NCBI RefSeq assembly: GCF_008831285.2
Contig: NC_045147.1
Coordinates: 13,060,854-13,124,853, forward strand
From: Nymphaea colorata
Taxonomy: Eukaryota > Streptophyta > Magnoliopsida > Nymphaeales > Nymphaeaceae
DNA length: 64,000 nucleotides
Direction: 5' to 3'
How positions within the stretch are numbered: the stretch's first letter is position 1; each line of letters starts with the position of its first letter. Below the pieces are notes generated by a model that was not told the origin of the DNA, made no database searches, and worked only from the letters and a program-made list of their open reading frames with translations. Below are positions 39,300 through 51,969 of this stretch, in pieces. The position numbers and the translations under genes were made by a program.

Positions 39300-42200
39300 T
39301 GCTGAATCGAACACCAGTCAAAATGCCACACGTAGTGAACAAAGTAGGGATTCGAGCTTATCTTGAATGAACGAAGGTTCGTTAACCTTAACAACCTCCA
39401 GATTTCAAATTCATCAAAGTGGGTCCCACTACAGCGTGAGAAGGGGCGGGGGGCCCACTCATGTCGGTTTGACAAAGCGTTTGCGAGGTGGGGCCACCAT
39501 TTGCGGGATGAGGTCTTTGACTTGGAAAAAGTGGGGCCCGCGATCGGCGGGGTCACATGACCTCCACGTGGCGTCCCGCTCCCTCGGCTGGGGACCACAG
39601 TGTTCCGCCTCCCCCGCCGGCTTGACTCTCTTGTCGCTCGCTGCATTCCTGGTGGAAGACGAGATCTGGTTTGCTTCCCAAGTTGTTGTTGATTTTACAG
39701 GAGTCGAAATCGATACCATCCATAATGAATTCAAATTTATATCTTTAGAGTGAAAAAAGAAACAAAGAGCAAGGCGAAAAAGTCGATATGTTAAGAAATT
39801 TTCAAAAAAATCAGTGAAATTTAATTAACATATAATTCGAGTTCAGGGGCTCAAACCTGAAAGACGAAGCTCATCTTCGACCTAGTGGGACTGCTGACGA
39901 CTACTTGAAATCTTGTAACTTTCTTCTACATCTACAGCTTCGAACCTACTAACCGGTAATTGGATCTCTTGCCGCTAAGAAAAGCACAGAGAAAAGGACC
40001 GAGTTGCATGGCAGAAGCAGGTTGCCACTGCCCAAATGACCTCTACCTCATGATCCTCAATTTTGAGATCTACAAGATTTAAATTCAGGCCTTTGTAACA
40101 ATCTAGTGCCATTGTAGTTAAGTCAGACTTCAGACATTTAGCTTTTGCTGAACTATAGAACTTGGTGTAGATTTCAACAAAGATTTGTCCTCTCAGTTCT
40201 TGGGGGCCAGAGTCGTACATGTTTCGTGAATATGCCCGAAAAGTTGGGTAGATTTATAAAACACTTTTTAAGGTGTTTTATGAATCACCTGCCTCGATCT
40301 TTAAACCATATTCATGGAAAAGTTACACATTATTCTGTTTTATATGTGACAGGATCCTTGAAACCTGCTTGCATAACATGAGAGGCATATGCTTAACTCA
40401 GTTTTTCTAGTCATAATTAGAGTTAGGATGAATGCCCTAACAAAAATGATTTGGTGTTGGGTCATGTGAAGGAAGGTAACAACGAAGCATCGGAAAAGGT
40501 AGAGAAAACTTGGACAGGACAGCTTATATGATCCTAATAACTCTCCTTATCTCTTTTCATTTGATGTTCAACTGTTGAACTTTCACTGAGGAGAAAAATA
40601 GACTCAGTTTTTACGGTGGTTAAGATTTGTAACCGAGTGTCGAATCCGCCTCCATTTTTTGCCAGCATCTACTTTCAACAAGCGAAGTACTGCTGAAGCT
40701 GAGATCGAACTTAGTTTCACCAGTAAAGCCTGGCTCGAGCTTTAGCATGCTCAAGCTTTCACAATGTGTGTCAACCCAATCAACCTTAATCCATAAGGTC
40801 CATGCTCAGGCGTAGAGGTTGTTTGGCAGCATGAATAGACGCTCTGTGAGTTTTCCATGAATCCATAAGCCATCCATAAATGTTTGGTTTTGAAAGACCA
40901 ATCTTTCCTATTCCCTGTTTATTCATAACGTTGGCCGCCTGAACGTGCGTGCTTGGAAATGGTTAAGGCCGCTTCATAGACACCAGTTGTCCAAAAATAG
41001 TCGTCCAGCTTATGGAGAAGGAAGGAAAAGTTATGAACATGTTAGATGACATGGGAATAACCCAGAGAGGAAGGAAGGGAATCTAAAGCTTTTTCTTATA
41101 TGATTTCTTTTCCTTCATGTTCATGGATCGCCCTTGCACCATGTGGATTTTGATGTGTATTTCTTTAGGATGAAAATGGGGGAAATTTTCCTCCTTTTGG
41201 GCATATCGAAGTTGGGCCCTACACTTCAAACTTCATGATACAGGTCCAATGTTTTCTGACAACTAAATGTACAAATCTGTCAAGGGCCAGTGAAGACTGG
41301 AATTGCTGTTGGAACTGGCTCAATGCGGCCCGAACCGAACTTGGCATGATAATGGCATACATTTAACTCGGCCAAACTTCAGACCTGGGTTTGGGACCTG
41401 GCTCAGGCAAATGGCCCAGATTAGACAGTTTAAGATGCTATATGGATACTTATAATGATAATTTGAGTTTTTTGTGATAAAACTTTAGCCAACTGTTCCC
41501 AAATTTGAAGTTTAGACAAGTTAACATTTGATTCTGTAGGGAATCGCCGAAAAACTGAAAAACGAAATTGAACGATTGTTTGCAATCATTGACTCTATAA
41601 GAACTTGAACACTGTGAAGCTTTGTACTTCTTCCTGCGGCGAACCCTGTGGATGTGATTTTGGGAACCTTGTGAAGGCGTGAACTGAATGTAAGGTGGAG
41701 AACTTCCACTGACCTCTCTCTCTCTCTCTAATCTTCTGATCCCTATCGATTTGAATAGTGTGGTAAACATGGTTGCCGTGGATAATCAGTGGCTTCATCT
41801 TGCTGTCATCAACAAAAACAAAAGCATTCTCTTAAGACAGAAATTTACCTATGTGTTTACCCAATGTTCTCTTGTTCCACGAATTCTCAACCATTCACAT
41901 TTCTTGGGACCATGAAGAATTCATGACTAAGAGTCGCCAAGCCAGAGACACTTTATATCTCAAGAACATGCTTCAAAGATTGGGCAGGTTAATGAGACAC
42001 AGTATACCCCTCCTACCAAACAACCCTTAGTATAAAAACCAATTTTGTCCAAACCATCAAAATCAAGCTCAATTGGCAGAAGCAAATCTGGAGAATATGG
42101 GTTTGATACAACACCTGTAAGGGTGACGTGTGCCGCACATGAATATTTTTTTATTTTCACTTTTTCCTTTTTTTAAAGTATTTAGCCTTTTGACTTTTTA

Positions 42201-43000
42201 TATTAATACAAAAATCATTGTTTACTTATTCAGAAACGATTCGTAGTCCTATTTGATGCAGTTGATTCCTGATTTGATTCAAAAGCCCATGTTGACAACA
42301 CTGTCAGGCCCTCAGTTGGCAGTTATCAGCAAAAGTTCCGCCACGTACAAGCATCTCAGAACGGAGATGTCAGTTCCGAGTTTACGGCCACAACATGGGC
42401 CCGTATATAGAAATGTTTCAATAAACTAACGTGCAAGTGCATTTCAACAAACAAAAATGATTCTACATTAGACAAAGCATTACTCTGAATAGAACTGAGT
42501 TCCATGGGAATTCATATCAGGCCCATTAGGTGCACAGTCCCCACACTTAAACTAAAAGTAGCCAGCAATCATGAGAAAAAAGAAACCATTGTTCGAGATA
42601 GCAAAAGTTAATGAATCTGAACGGCCTGATATTAGTTAGCATCACATTCACGGTTTCAACTGCACAAGAAATAACTTGAACGGGAAGTCCTAGCAAACAA
42701 AATACACATTGTGACAGCGTCCTTTTTCATGTCTATGATGAATATTAACCTGCTTATAAGGTCAAGATCATGTTAGTTCAACAAGGCTTTAGCAAAGGCA
42801 CCAAAACAGCAACTACACTAGTTTGACAGCAATTTTCATCCCCTGGAGCACTTCTAGCAACAAGCCCTTTGCTGTCAAGAAGCCTTTGCATAGTCCTTTC
42901 ACAAGATGATGGTCCTTTCACTAAATGATATCAGTCATTGAAATTTAAAGTTCAGACAGTCCTTGGGACATCTGCAACATGTACCTTAAAGTTTACTGAG
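39300..43000. other. Intergenic region downstream of the CID gene
   Basis: A GC-rich patch (39410-39660) contains CCACGTGG at about 39573, a G-box core. The patch has overlapping frames on both strands without motifs, so no gene is called. A MITE-like core lies at 40256-40345. No gene is recognised in the rest. The last few hundred bases before 43245 should belong to the CID 3' untranslated region. Confidence 0.5.
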
Positions 43001-43244
43001 AGATAAACTCCAAAGCCTCGAAGTTCCAACCAAAAATCTACAGATAGCAAGACAAATTATCCCCAGGATATCACCTCACTACTGAAGACTGAAGTAAGTC
43101 CATCATGCAAAGAGAACTGCTGAAGAACATCTAGACTGAAGGCACCACGAGGAGGGACTGCCATGAAACAGCTAGACCTGATGGAAAACTCAGAGATACA
43201 CAAATACATAACATTTGTGTCCACCACTAAAGAGCTATCTGGTT

Positions 43245-44155
43245 TCAATGAATTGGAGGCCGAGGAGCACGAGGCCTCACTGGTGTCTTAGATGGGCTCA
43301 CCCTGCAGAGTTTTTCCAGTGCCCAACTAAATTAGAAGTATTCAACAAATATTTTCCAGTAAAAGCAGAACTTGATGTGTACTCATACCTTATAGGCAAG
43401 GAACCCAAAATGGCGCCACTACAGTTCAGTGCGCTAATTGCACTTTCAGCCTGAAAGAGAAGATTGCACAAGCCATTAGTGTTTGGATGCTTCAAATAAC
43501 AAATTATGCACAAACATAAGCCACCAGGCTCCAGCTTGAATAGAAGAAACAGACTCAAAAAATTTACTGCAGTTTCATTGTTCAACAAATTGAATAAAAA
43601 AATAGACAAGCAATCTTCTGCAACAGTTCCATACATGGACGTATTACAGGTTCAAATTCTATATGAACTCCAACTGGAATTCACAATGTCACACATTTGC
43701 AGCAGATTTACTATCAAGAAACAACCATAAATAAGTTGGTGGGGGAAACAAGGGTGTCCATTGAACAACACGTATTCAGACCAAATAAAAGAAGGAAAGG
43801 AAAAGAAATGGAAAAACATGCCAACTTTAAACTTTAAAGTTGATAAGCCAGTTGAAAGAGGTTTCAGTCGATAAGATGAAGCCTGTATAGTTCATAGATT
43901 AAAGTCATTAATATCTCTGAAGCAAAAGTTAATATTAACTTGAGACAAACAAGAACAATGAGTCTACAATGATGTAATGACGGATTGACATAATCTACCT
44001 AAGGTTCTATTAAAAGTCTGAAACTAACATTTGATATAATCTATAATAGCATAATAAAACTCTTTAAGGAATGATGTCATAAAGTAGAGGATTAAATGCC
44101 AAGGCGACTTGTTACAAAGAAGAACTTAAGAATATTTCAGCAAATCAACACCAAA

Positions 44156-44193
<38 letters not shown>

Positions 44194-45117
44194 CAATAAA
44201 ATGAACGCCCGTTGCTAAAATCAGAATGTAAAACCAAAACTACCAAAATGTTAGATTACAGGCATGTGGTGCAGGTGCAAGAGTGGGTGTGGCATGTGTG
44301 AGTGTGCGCACGCTTGTGAAAAAGTTAAAGAGAAAGTCTTTCATTGCAATAAAAGAAAAACTAAAAAATAATAAGGCAAAAAGTTAAAAGAGAAGTTTGT
44401 CACATGTCTTTTTTTGTCAATAATACTAAAAGAGATGTTCAAAACAGAACATAAAAAATTATACAAACCCTAACCATTGTTAATCTCAACCCTAGCCCTG
44501 CCTTTCTAGCTGCAGCCAGTAAGTCTTTCACTCTTTTTTCCTTCTTGTTGTTCCTCTTCCCTCCTTTTCTTCCTCCCTCTTTTTCTGGGTGACTGCACCC
44601 CAAGCAACACAACAACTGCAGGCCACACCCACGTCGATGCTGGTGTGGCACCCAAAATGGTGTGTCGATGTATCATAGATTTGAATGCAATTTGCTTTGC
44701 CTCACTAGGCATCTTGCATTGCTTAAAGACGACATTCATAATTAATCATCAACAGAAATATTTTCATGAATTTTTGCTATTTTATTTCCCCTGGAGAAAT
44801 AATGTCATGAACTGATGCCAGTAAAATTTTTTGCTTTGACTGTGAACTGACAATGATGCAGATGATGGCAAACTTTCCAAAATTGTCATAATTATTCTTG
44901 AAAATCATCTAAGTCCTGCTCCTGGAATACACCAATCATGTGCATCAGTCCATGGTTTTGCATATTGTCCTAAATCTGCTGTTAAATGCAAAATGCACTG
45001 AGGTACTAAGGAGTTTCAACATCCAGCTTGGTGCTTTCTCTTTGTATATTTTCATATTTTTTGAATATAAATAATGAATATACTGTTGCTTGCTTAAATC
45101 TTCTAAGTAATACATAC

Positions 45118-45192
<75 letters not shown>

Positions 45193-48100
45193 CATGGCCG
45201 TGTACCCAAATTCTTTTAAAATTGCTCTGCACCATACCCACATTCATGTGACATAGCCAACAAAATAGATGTAAAGTTGTACTAACATCTATCCTGTGCT
45301 CATTTTCCTCTTAAACAATGCCTATACAACCTGGAAAGTGTGCATAAGACTAGAAGGTGACAGTATGGCAAATAAAACCAATAAAGGAATCAACAAATAG
45401 ATGACAGCAGTTTGACTTGATAGCAAGTATTGAAACCCTTTTACAAGATAACGAATATAAAAACAGCAGCACTTTCAATTGAACAGTTCAAGGATTATGC
45501 TAAAGTAAAATTTGCATCAGGAACTACACAACCAAGGAAGAACCTATTTTGAACTTTCCAACTTGTGCATTAAAATCATATCTTTCTGAAAACTAGGTCA
45601 CGAACAGAAGTGCCTACAAGATGTTCGATGCACAACTACTCGTGACAGACACAAGAACACAGAGAAGGTGGATTCTGTATTCTTTTTATACAGAACTGAT
45701 CGGAAGAAAGTGAGCTAAAGGCAGAAAACCAATTGCTAGTAATCTTGCATGAGATCACATAAGCATAAAGACTATGCCTAAATGCATGTTTCAACTTTCA
45801 ACACATTGTCCCTAACCGACTGCTAGAAGTAAGAGAAAAGCAATACAAGCAATTCTTTCAAGCATAGTCACAAATAACGTTTCGGAGTTTTAAACTGCAA
45901 GGTTTTTTTCGGGTATAATATAGTGAACTTGAAAAAAGGGGAAAATAGGGTAAATTTTTAAAATTTTTAAAAAACTAAAAATGGGAAAAAATAAAATAAA
46001 TGAGAAAACAATAACACAAACATCAAAAGATAAGTAGATTTGCAATAAAAAATAGAAAATGAAAAAAAAAACTGTTTGAATGAAAAAAATCAAAAAAATG
46101 AAAAAGTGAAAAAAAATGCAAAAAAAACATGTTTCTCTTTTTGAACATTTTTTTCAAAAAAATGCGTTTTTTTTAGTTTTAAACGGCATTTAATTTTCTC
46201 ACTTTTTTTTTTGCGTTTTTTCAAAAATAACGGGTTTTTTGTGACTATGAATTTTTCAAGAACCTTTCCATTTGTGTGAACACTAATGGCATACAATTGC
46301 AATTTTGGTATGGTCAGCACTAATGGCATCTCCTTTTTTTGATGGATAATGGCATACAATGACAATTGATCCTTTCCATCATTTCCTTTCCATGAAGTTG
46401 GAAGCACTTTTGACGATTTCCTGTTCGCTTCGCTAACGCGACGCGTTGTCAGCTTTGCTACCGACGCTTCCTTATTAGGGTGCTTCGCTACCGAGGCGCC
46501 GCATCAAAGAAAGTCAGCTCCGAACCGACGCTTCGTTCCGCTTCGCTAACGCTCGGCTCAGTCTGGAACCTTCGCGCTGACCGTTCGCTTTCTCAGTAGC
46601 GAAAGCGCCTATGAAGACATTAAGGGTCTGATTTGAAGTTTAACTGCCGCAGGATATCCAAGAGTTGCAAGTTGTAACTTGAAAATCAGAAAAAAAGAAA
46701 GCAAAAAGAAAAGGAAAAAAAAGGCCAGGAAAGTACGGCAACAGATTGAAATTTTGAATACCAAACAACAAAGCACACAATGTACAATTTCCCCATGTCC
46801 AAGTCATTACGTTCAGCAATTGCTAGAAGGACAAACATGGTCAACAACTTCAATGAGAAATATTAAGAAAATCTGAAAATTAAAAATTATTTGGTGTTGT
46901 AGGTGGAAAGCATTTCTTGATTGGCATCAAATTGTAAATGTCCGAAACTTAGAAAGCAATGTTACCAAGGAACAACAGATCAGATCCAAGCTTGAGAAAT
47001 ATGACTATGTCCAACTGAGGCACGAGAACTACAGTGTGAGTTTGACTATAAAAAACCAAGATCCTAAATATGCAAAAATCAAATTCTTATTGAACCCCTG
47101 AAAGTAATTCTTATTGAAAAGTAAATCACTCCAGTGCTTGTATTGCTCTAACATTCAGTTAAAGCTTTGAAAAACAAGTTTCGCAGGTCACAGAGCTGCA
47201 GAAAAGGAAAAACTAAGGGTGAACATTTCAGTTGCATCCTATGTCACATAGTTGTGGGGTGTGTGTGTAGGCTTGGCCACACAATAGAAGTATAAACAGA
47301 AAACATTCTTCCCCAAATTTCTTCTACCCACCCACATAAATATGTGTGCAAGAGAGAGAGCGAGAGAGAGAGAGAGACTGGTCAAATAATTTTGTCCCAG
47401 GTCAAACTGGCAACAAGCACTATCTAACAGTCACTGTCATAATCACGATTCAACAAAAACTTTAAAATAAGGTGCTCGGTGACAGTAAAATCACAGGCCT
47501 GTGTAGTAACTAACTTTGATTTTCCATGTTAAACATGAGAGGTTACAATTTTAATGGGTCAGTTGCATAAATTTAGTTCAACTTTAAGAATAGATAGTCT
47601 GCATAGTTTCCTTTCAATCATAAATGGACAAATGCACATGCACTTGAATAACACAAATGAGATTCTCTTGGACCATTTGTCATGACATGGAAGACAAAAT
47701 GGATAAATAGCATTATGCAACTGAATTGGAATGTCCGTTTTTCAGTTTCTTCAAGAAAAGGTGGCCCATGCCACTGCAGAGTCATACTTCATAGGTCATT
47801 ATGGGTTAATAATTAATATATGTAATGTATTACCTGTTTAATATAAAATAACAGCATCATCAACCTTGAAACAACGATAATATTAAATGAACATTTTTAG
47901 GGTCAGAACAGGATCCAGTCTGATGATCATCACACTCTAAAGAACATAACAAAAAGAAAGAGAAACACACACTCTAAATTGATGCTCACAGCCTCACTGA
48001 CGCAATCTAGTTTATCAAGTTTGGCCGCACTTTTTTAAACAAGTAGTGGTTCACACTACTGGAAATGCACAAAGGTATTTTTTAATTAATGCATAACCTA

Positions 48101-50435
48101 ATTTTTTGTAGAAAAACAGCACCAAAAACTTTGGAACTAGATCATAATAAATAAAATCGTCACTATTCATTTCAAGGATACTCACATGAGAAATAAAGCA
48201 CATTAACCCCAAAAAATTGTCATAAGTAGATCCTGTTGCCAAGTAAGACTTACATGCACAAACTCCACGAAAGCAATTCGTGTTGAGTGATGGTAATCTC
48301 CCAACAACCTTAATCGATAAACCTAAGCATAAAAATATCAGTTCGCAGTTCTCAAAATAAAACAGTCAAATTAAACCAGAAATCTTAAGATTGTGAAGGA
48401 ACACGTGTTCTCTAACCTCTCCACACAGTGATTCAAAAAAGAGTTTAACATCTGCTTGGGTAACCTGAAAAATTAAAAGAAGAAATAAGAATGTGTTTAT
48501 AACTTCACCACAAAAAAATGGCTGACGATGATTCATTCTAACACAGTTCACCTTTTTATCAATATTTGTACAATAAATAGTCCTTGTACACATCTCACGC
48601 TCATCTTCAGACTGCTCCAAAAAACACAGTTAGGCATGGACGAGCAAGAAACAAGCGTGGAAAGCCAGATTCTACCAATTATTGTGATTTTCTGAGCTAC
48701 TGATGAGAGAAAAAATTATTCTGAGCTACTGATGAGAGAAAAGATTATCTACCCTTGGCAGAAAAGTCGGGTTAACAGGTGCGATTGCAGTTTTCGATGG
48801 AAGCACCCTCACTGGGTAGAATCCAAGCACAGTTCCTGCAAGGCTTAAAGCAGCTTTTGCACCTTCTGAAATTTCAACAGCCGTGAATTAGAAGAATTAT
48901 AAGCATGATAACCAGTTAAATGTATTAACTGCCCAAACAAAATTCATACCTTCATCAAAAAACTCAATAAAAGCAAAACGAAGAACTGAATTTGGGTCAC
49001 CACATACTCGGCAATCGACAATCTTCAGCCCAAAAAAAATTATGAAATCAGGAGAAAGAAACACCTCTATGCCTTGCAGAGCCAAGGATCAAGCATAAGT
49101 AGAACGAGGATCATAGTAACGCAATATACAGAAAAACTAAGTTTTCGTAAGTCTCACATGTCCACAATGGCTGAAGAGGGAGGCAAGCTGCTCTTCCGTA
49201 ACCTAGATGATCATCAAAAATTAGTCAATCATAAAATTAGTCAATCATAGGGGCATTCCACACTCATTAAACCAAATGCTTATTCCTAATTGAGATTGTT
49301 CTCAAAGATATTCAGATATACAAGTTAGTAAGCACCACAAAGGCAAGACGAGATAAGTAAAGGGCGATACCATCGCCATTTTCACGTATAACAAATTTAC
49401 GACCATCTTAATTTCAGAAATTAGAAACGAGAAGCGCACGTCCGAAGATAGACCAACGGAATGAACAATAACGGTGGAATAATGTACAAAAATCCCAAGG
49501 AAAAGTGACAGAGTCCACAATCCAGTTCACTCAAGTGGTCAAATCATATTAGGAGCTTCGGCAAAAAAAAATCCCAAAAGAGCACAAAATTTAAAGGAGA
49601 ATAGTTCTTAATAGAGAACTAATAAATTTACAGTAGAATTACCTGCAGATCAATATCAGAAACGTAAACCGTCCTCCGGATAACCTCTTCCCTCTGAGCC
49701 AAACTTGTCCGACTGTTCATTCTGCGTTTCCCCTGATTATAACTGCTCTTCTTCTGACGAAAATGTCAGCAAATATCAGTATCAGAGTACACAAAAAATA
49801 ACACAGCAGTAAATTTTTAGTTGTAGAAATGAATTTGGTGATCTTCCACTCCTCACCCTTCTGAGGTTTCCATTGCTTCCGTTGCTGTTCTGCAATACAA
49901 AATTGTTCGCTAAAGGCGCGCCAGAGCCCGGAACGAACTCCTCTGCCATTGGGTTGAGCTTCGACAGAAGATCCACAAGCTCCTTCATATCCCGCTTGAA
50001 GCCGTCGCCGCCATCAACATCCCCGTTCTCGCATAAGTCGTGGCCATTTGCGCGGTGCTGATGCCCGCCCACAAGTGCCGCATGTTGCAACCCGTGAATC
50101 CCATTCTTCAGCACCATCTCCGTCTTCGCCGCCACCGGCGCTCTGTGGTTGCCGAGAGCCTGCGGTAGTGGGGCCGGCGGTGACGGCCTTTGCTGCACCT
50201 TCAACCTCATGTCACCATTTCTCAGCAGGCCGTGCCCCTGCGTCGGCCCTCCGCCTGCTTGGCCTAAATTAGGGAAATGCTTCGCCTTTGCCTGCTCGTG
50301 ATCGTTAGCTGGGGACGGCTCCGTGGCGGCTGCCTCGAAGCGGTCAGCCGGCACTTCGTCACCAAAATTCCGGCCAGCCAACGACGATCCGACGTTCACC
50401 CCCAAATCCACGCCGGCGTTCTCCACCACGGCCAT
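43245..50435 (-). CDS. CID-type polyadenylate-binding protein-interacting protein, PAM2 plus two RRMs (10 coding exons)
   Basis: Exons in transcript order: 50435-49857, 49753-49643, 49202-49158, 49022-48950, 48865-48753, 48611-48552, 48464-48417, 48322-48254, 43450-43389 and 43302-43245. All borders are GT..AG and in phase, giving 405 aa. The N-terminal 150 residues are disordered. The PAM2 motif LNPMAEEFVPG lies at 160-170; it binds the MLLE domain of poly(A)-binding protein. A basic stretch with KRRMNSR (about 202-208) follows. RRM1 starts at VYVSDI (about 222) and includes RFAFIEF. RRM2 starts at TIYCTNI (318-324) and includes RIAFVEF. The C-terminus is SPSKTPVRPRAPRPPIH. The order matches Arabidopsis CID8-CID13, cytoplasmic or nuclear RNA-binding partners of PABP. 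Length and motifs look complete. One change from the consensus as I recall it: His instead of Gln just before IVDCRVCGD. The start is the first ATG after a leader intron. Confidence 0.95.
45113..45189. repeat. (CATA)n(TA)n compound microsatellite
   Basis: Several CATA units pass directly into about 29 TA units. Located within intron 8 of the CID gene. Frames with repeated Tyr-Ile are artefacts of it. Confidence 0.95.
45863..46249. mobile_element. Mutator-like MITE, full length, inserted in CID intron 8
   Basis: The termini CATAGTCACAAATAACG and, on the other strand, CATAGTCACAAAAAACCCG form an imperfect inverted repeat of about 17-19 bp around a 387-bp non-coding core. The flanks aattctttcaag (45851-45862) and aatttttcaag (46250-46260) look like a target-site duplication of 11-12 bp with one indel. 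That length points to a Mutator-type transposase rather than hAT or Tc1. Related copies are at 33370-33745 and 23234-23373. Confidence 0.8.
46420..46612. repeat. GC-rich island with repeated CTTCGCTAACG motif
   Basis: Within the AT-rich intron, this 190-bp block contains CTTCGCTAACG at 46428-46438 and 46541-46551, CTTTGCTACCG at 46453-46463 and CTTCGCTACCG at 46483-46493, with further partial copies. It starts about 170 bp beyond the right end of the MITE. It is neither exonic (no splice-compatible frame with motifs) nor similar to anything else in the window. Confidence 0.8.
48690..48748. repeat. Tandem duplication of about 30 bp in CID intron 5
   Basis: TCTGAGCTACTGATGAGAGA occurs twice in direct succession, just downstream of the exon 5 donor at 48752. 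Confidence 0.9.
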
Positions 50436-50437
50436 GG

Positions 50438-50613
50438 CTGCAAGAGATCAACGGCCTCCCTTATTCCTTATATTTCTCTTCTCTCTCGCTCTCTCCCTCT
50501 CCAACCTTCTCTTTAACCTCTTTATTTCCCCGCTTCTTCTTCTTCGATCACCACATTTTTCGCCCTAGAAATCCACTCTCTCACACACAATAGGGGAAAG
50601 AGACAAAAATTAC
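50438..50613 (-). other. Leader intron of the CID gene
   Basis: Donor CTCAGAG then gtaattttt at 50613-50612; acceptor ctcttgcag at 50438, two bases before the start codon (CC then ATGG). A CT-rich stretch precedes the acceptor. Leader introns are common in plant genes of this type. The exon upstream of 50613 is untranslated. Confidence 0.7.
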
Positions 50614-50645
50614 CTCTGAGAACCAGCGAAGAAAAAGGATTAGTT

Positions 50646-50669
50646 CTACTTCACGATCTTAGACGCCAT
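50646..50669 (-). promoter_or_regulatory. Seven-codon upstream ORF in the CID leader
   Basis: ATG at 50669 in good context (GATCCATGG) opens MASKIVK and stops at 50646, before the leader donor at 50613. If transcription starts upstream of 50669 it is retained in the mature mRNA. Confidence 0.45.
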
Positions 50670-50743
50670 GGATCGCCTTCGTCGTGAAACCGAGATGCAA
50701 GAGGGAGGAGAATTGTGACAAAAACGTCTTCCTTCTTCTACCC

Positions 50744-50769
50744 CTTCTTCTTCTTCTTCTTCTTCTTCT
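50744..50769 (-). promoter_or_regulatory. (GAA)n tract near the CID transcription start
   Basis: About eight CTT units on the plus strand, GAA in the sense of the gene, lie roughly 100 bp upstream of the uORF. GAA/CTT repeats are common near plant transcription starts. Confidence 0.5.
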
Positions 50770-50949
50770 CGCCCTCCCCACCTCTGCTTCTCCCTTTCCT
50801 GGCACCCCTTTTTCCCTTATGAATGCTATGAACATATATTGTACTCGAAATGCGCGTATACTTTTTTCCCCTCACAAGCCAGAGTCGTTCTTCAATGCTT
50901 CCCCCCCAGCATGCGTGCATGCTCCATGAGCATCATCTTATACCATAGC

Positions 50950-51935
50950 CATCATCATCATCATCTTTCAACAAGGTATCACGGATCGGATCCTATCGTA
51001 TATCCAGTAATGAACCATTTATTAGGTCCAATTTTTTTTTTTCTTTTTGTATCTGGTCAGACATAGATTCGTATGTCCAATTTCACCTGAATTCAGAATC
51101 ATATTCGAAGTTGTCTTATAAGTTTGATCACATTTTGGAAAGCATTTTGATCCTACATAATTATGGTCTCAGTATCATACCCGAAGTCGGCACCCCGGCC
51201 CTGCTCCGGTCAAATGGCTGCTCTTAGTTGGCCAATTACTGGTTTGACTGGAGAACAAGAGAGGTTTGGTTGCGAATACTCTTATGAAACCTTTTGATTA
51301 TATTTATTAATAGCTCTTATCAGAGCCTACTTATAGAATGGATATATAGAGCCAAATAAAAAAAAAAAAAAAACATTAAACTGATAAAAGAGAACCCTTT
51401 GTCTTGAATCTTGAAGAGTGCACCCTTAAAAGAGAAAAAAATATCATGGCCTACAAAATCTATTGCAAAAATGGTAAACAGAATATCGCAACATGTTTAC
51501 TTAGACTGTTCGTTTAGAGTGCCACTTAAATGTCAAAAACCAGTGTTGTAAAGTCCGCAGGGATTGACGGATTCTGCGATTCAGCTTGATCATGAATCGG
51601 TAAAAAAAAAAATTACAAGTGATGAAGAAAAATACCAGCTTTAAAAGTATTTAGAAATATTAAAATTAATATAACTCATTTGCACCTTTATATGAATTTT
51701 CAGGTGAATGGAAGTTGCCCGAATAAAAGTTAAAGTCCCTTTCCTATCGTTCTTAGGATTAATTTGGAACTTATATAAACTTTGAGGACATTTGTAATTC
51801 AAAGAATAGTACCCACAAAAATTAAACTGATGATTGGGCAATCAGCAGCCAACTAGATTACATCCGTTGGAGCTATATGAACAATGAATTGCTTTGGTTC
51901 AGTTGGAACCAATTTTTACAATGCTTTGAACATTG

Positions 51936-51969
<34 letters not shown>

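Larger units (their letters stand above)
43451..48253 (-). other. Intron 8 of the CID gene, 4.8 kb, repeat-filled
   Basis: The donor is gtaagt after the CAT codon at 48254 and the acceptor is ctctttcag before 43450. All other introns of this gene are well under 1 kb. The intron contains two (TA)n tracts, the MITE at 45863-46249 and the GC-rich repeat island at 46420-46612. No host gene is recognisable inside. Confidence 0.85.

Noticed and set aside
39239-39753. Frames of 65-135 codons on both strands in the GC-rich patch
   Set aside because: Long frames on both strands are expected in GC-rich DNA. None has a recognisable domain, and the patch includes the edge of a MITE.
45006-45247. Frames rich in Tyr-Ile repeats at 5981-6163, 45006-45247 and elsewhere
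   Set aside because: They are direct translations of (TA)n microsatellites and have no flanking domain.
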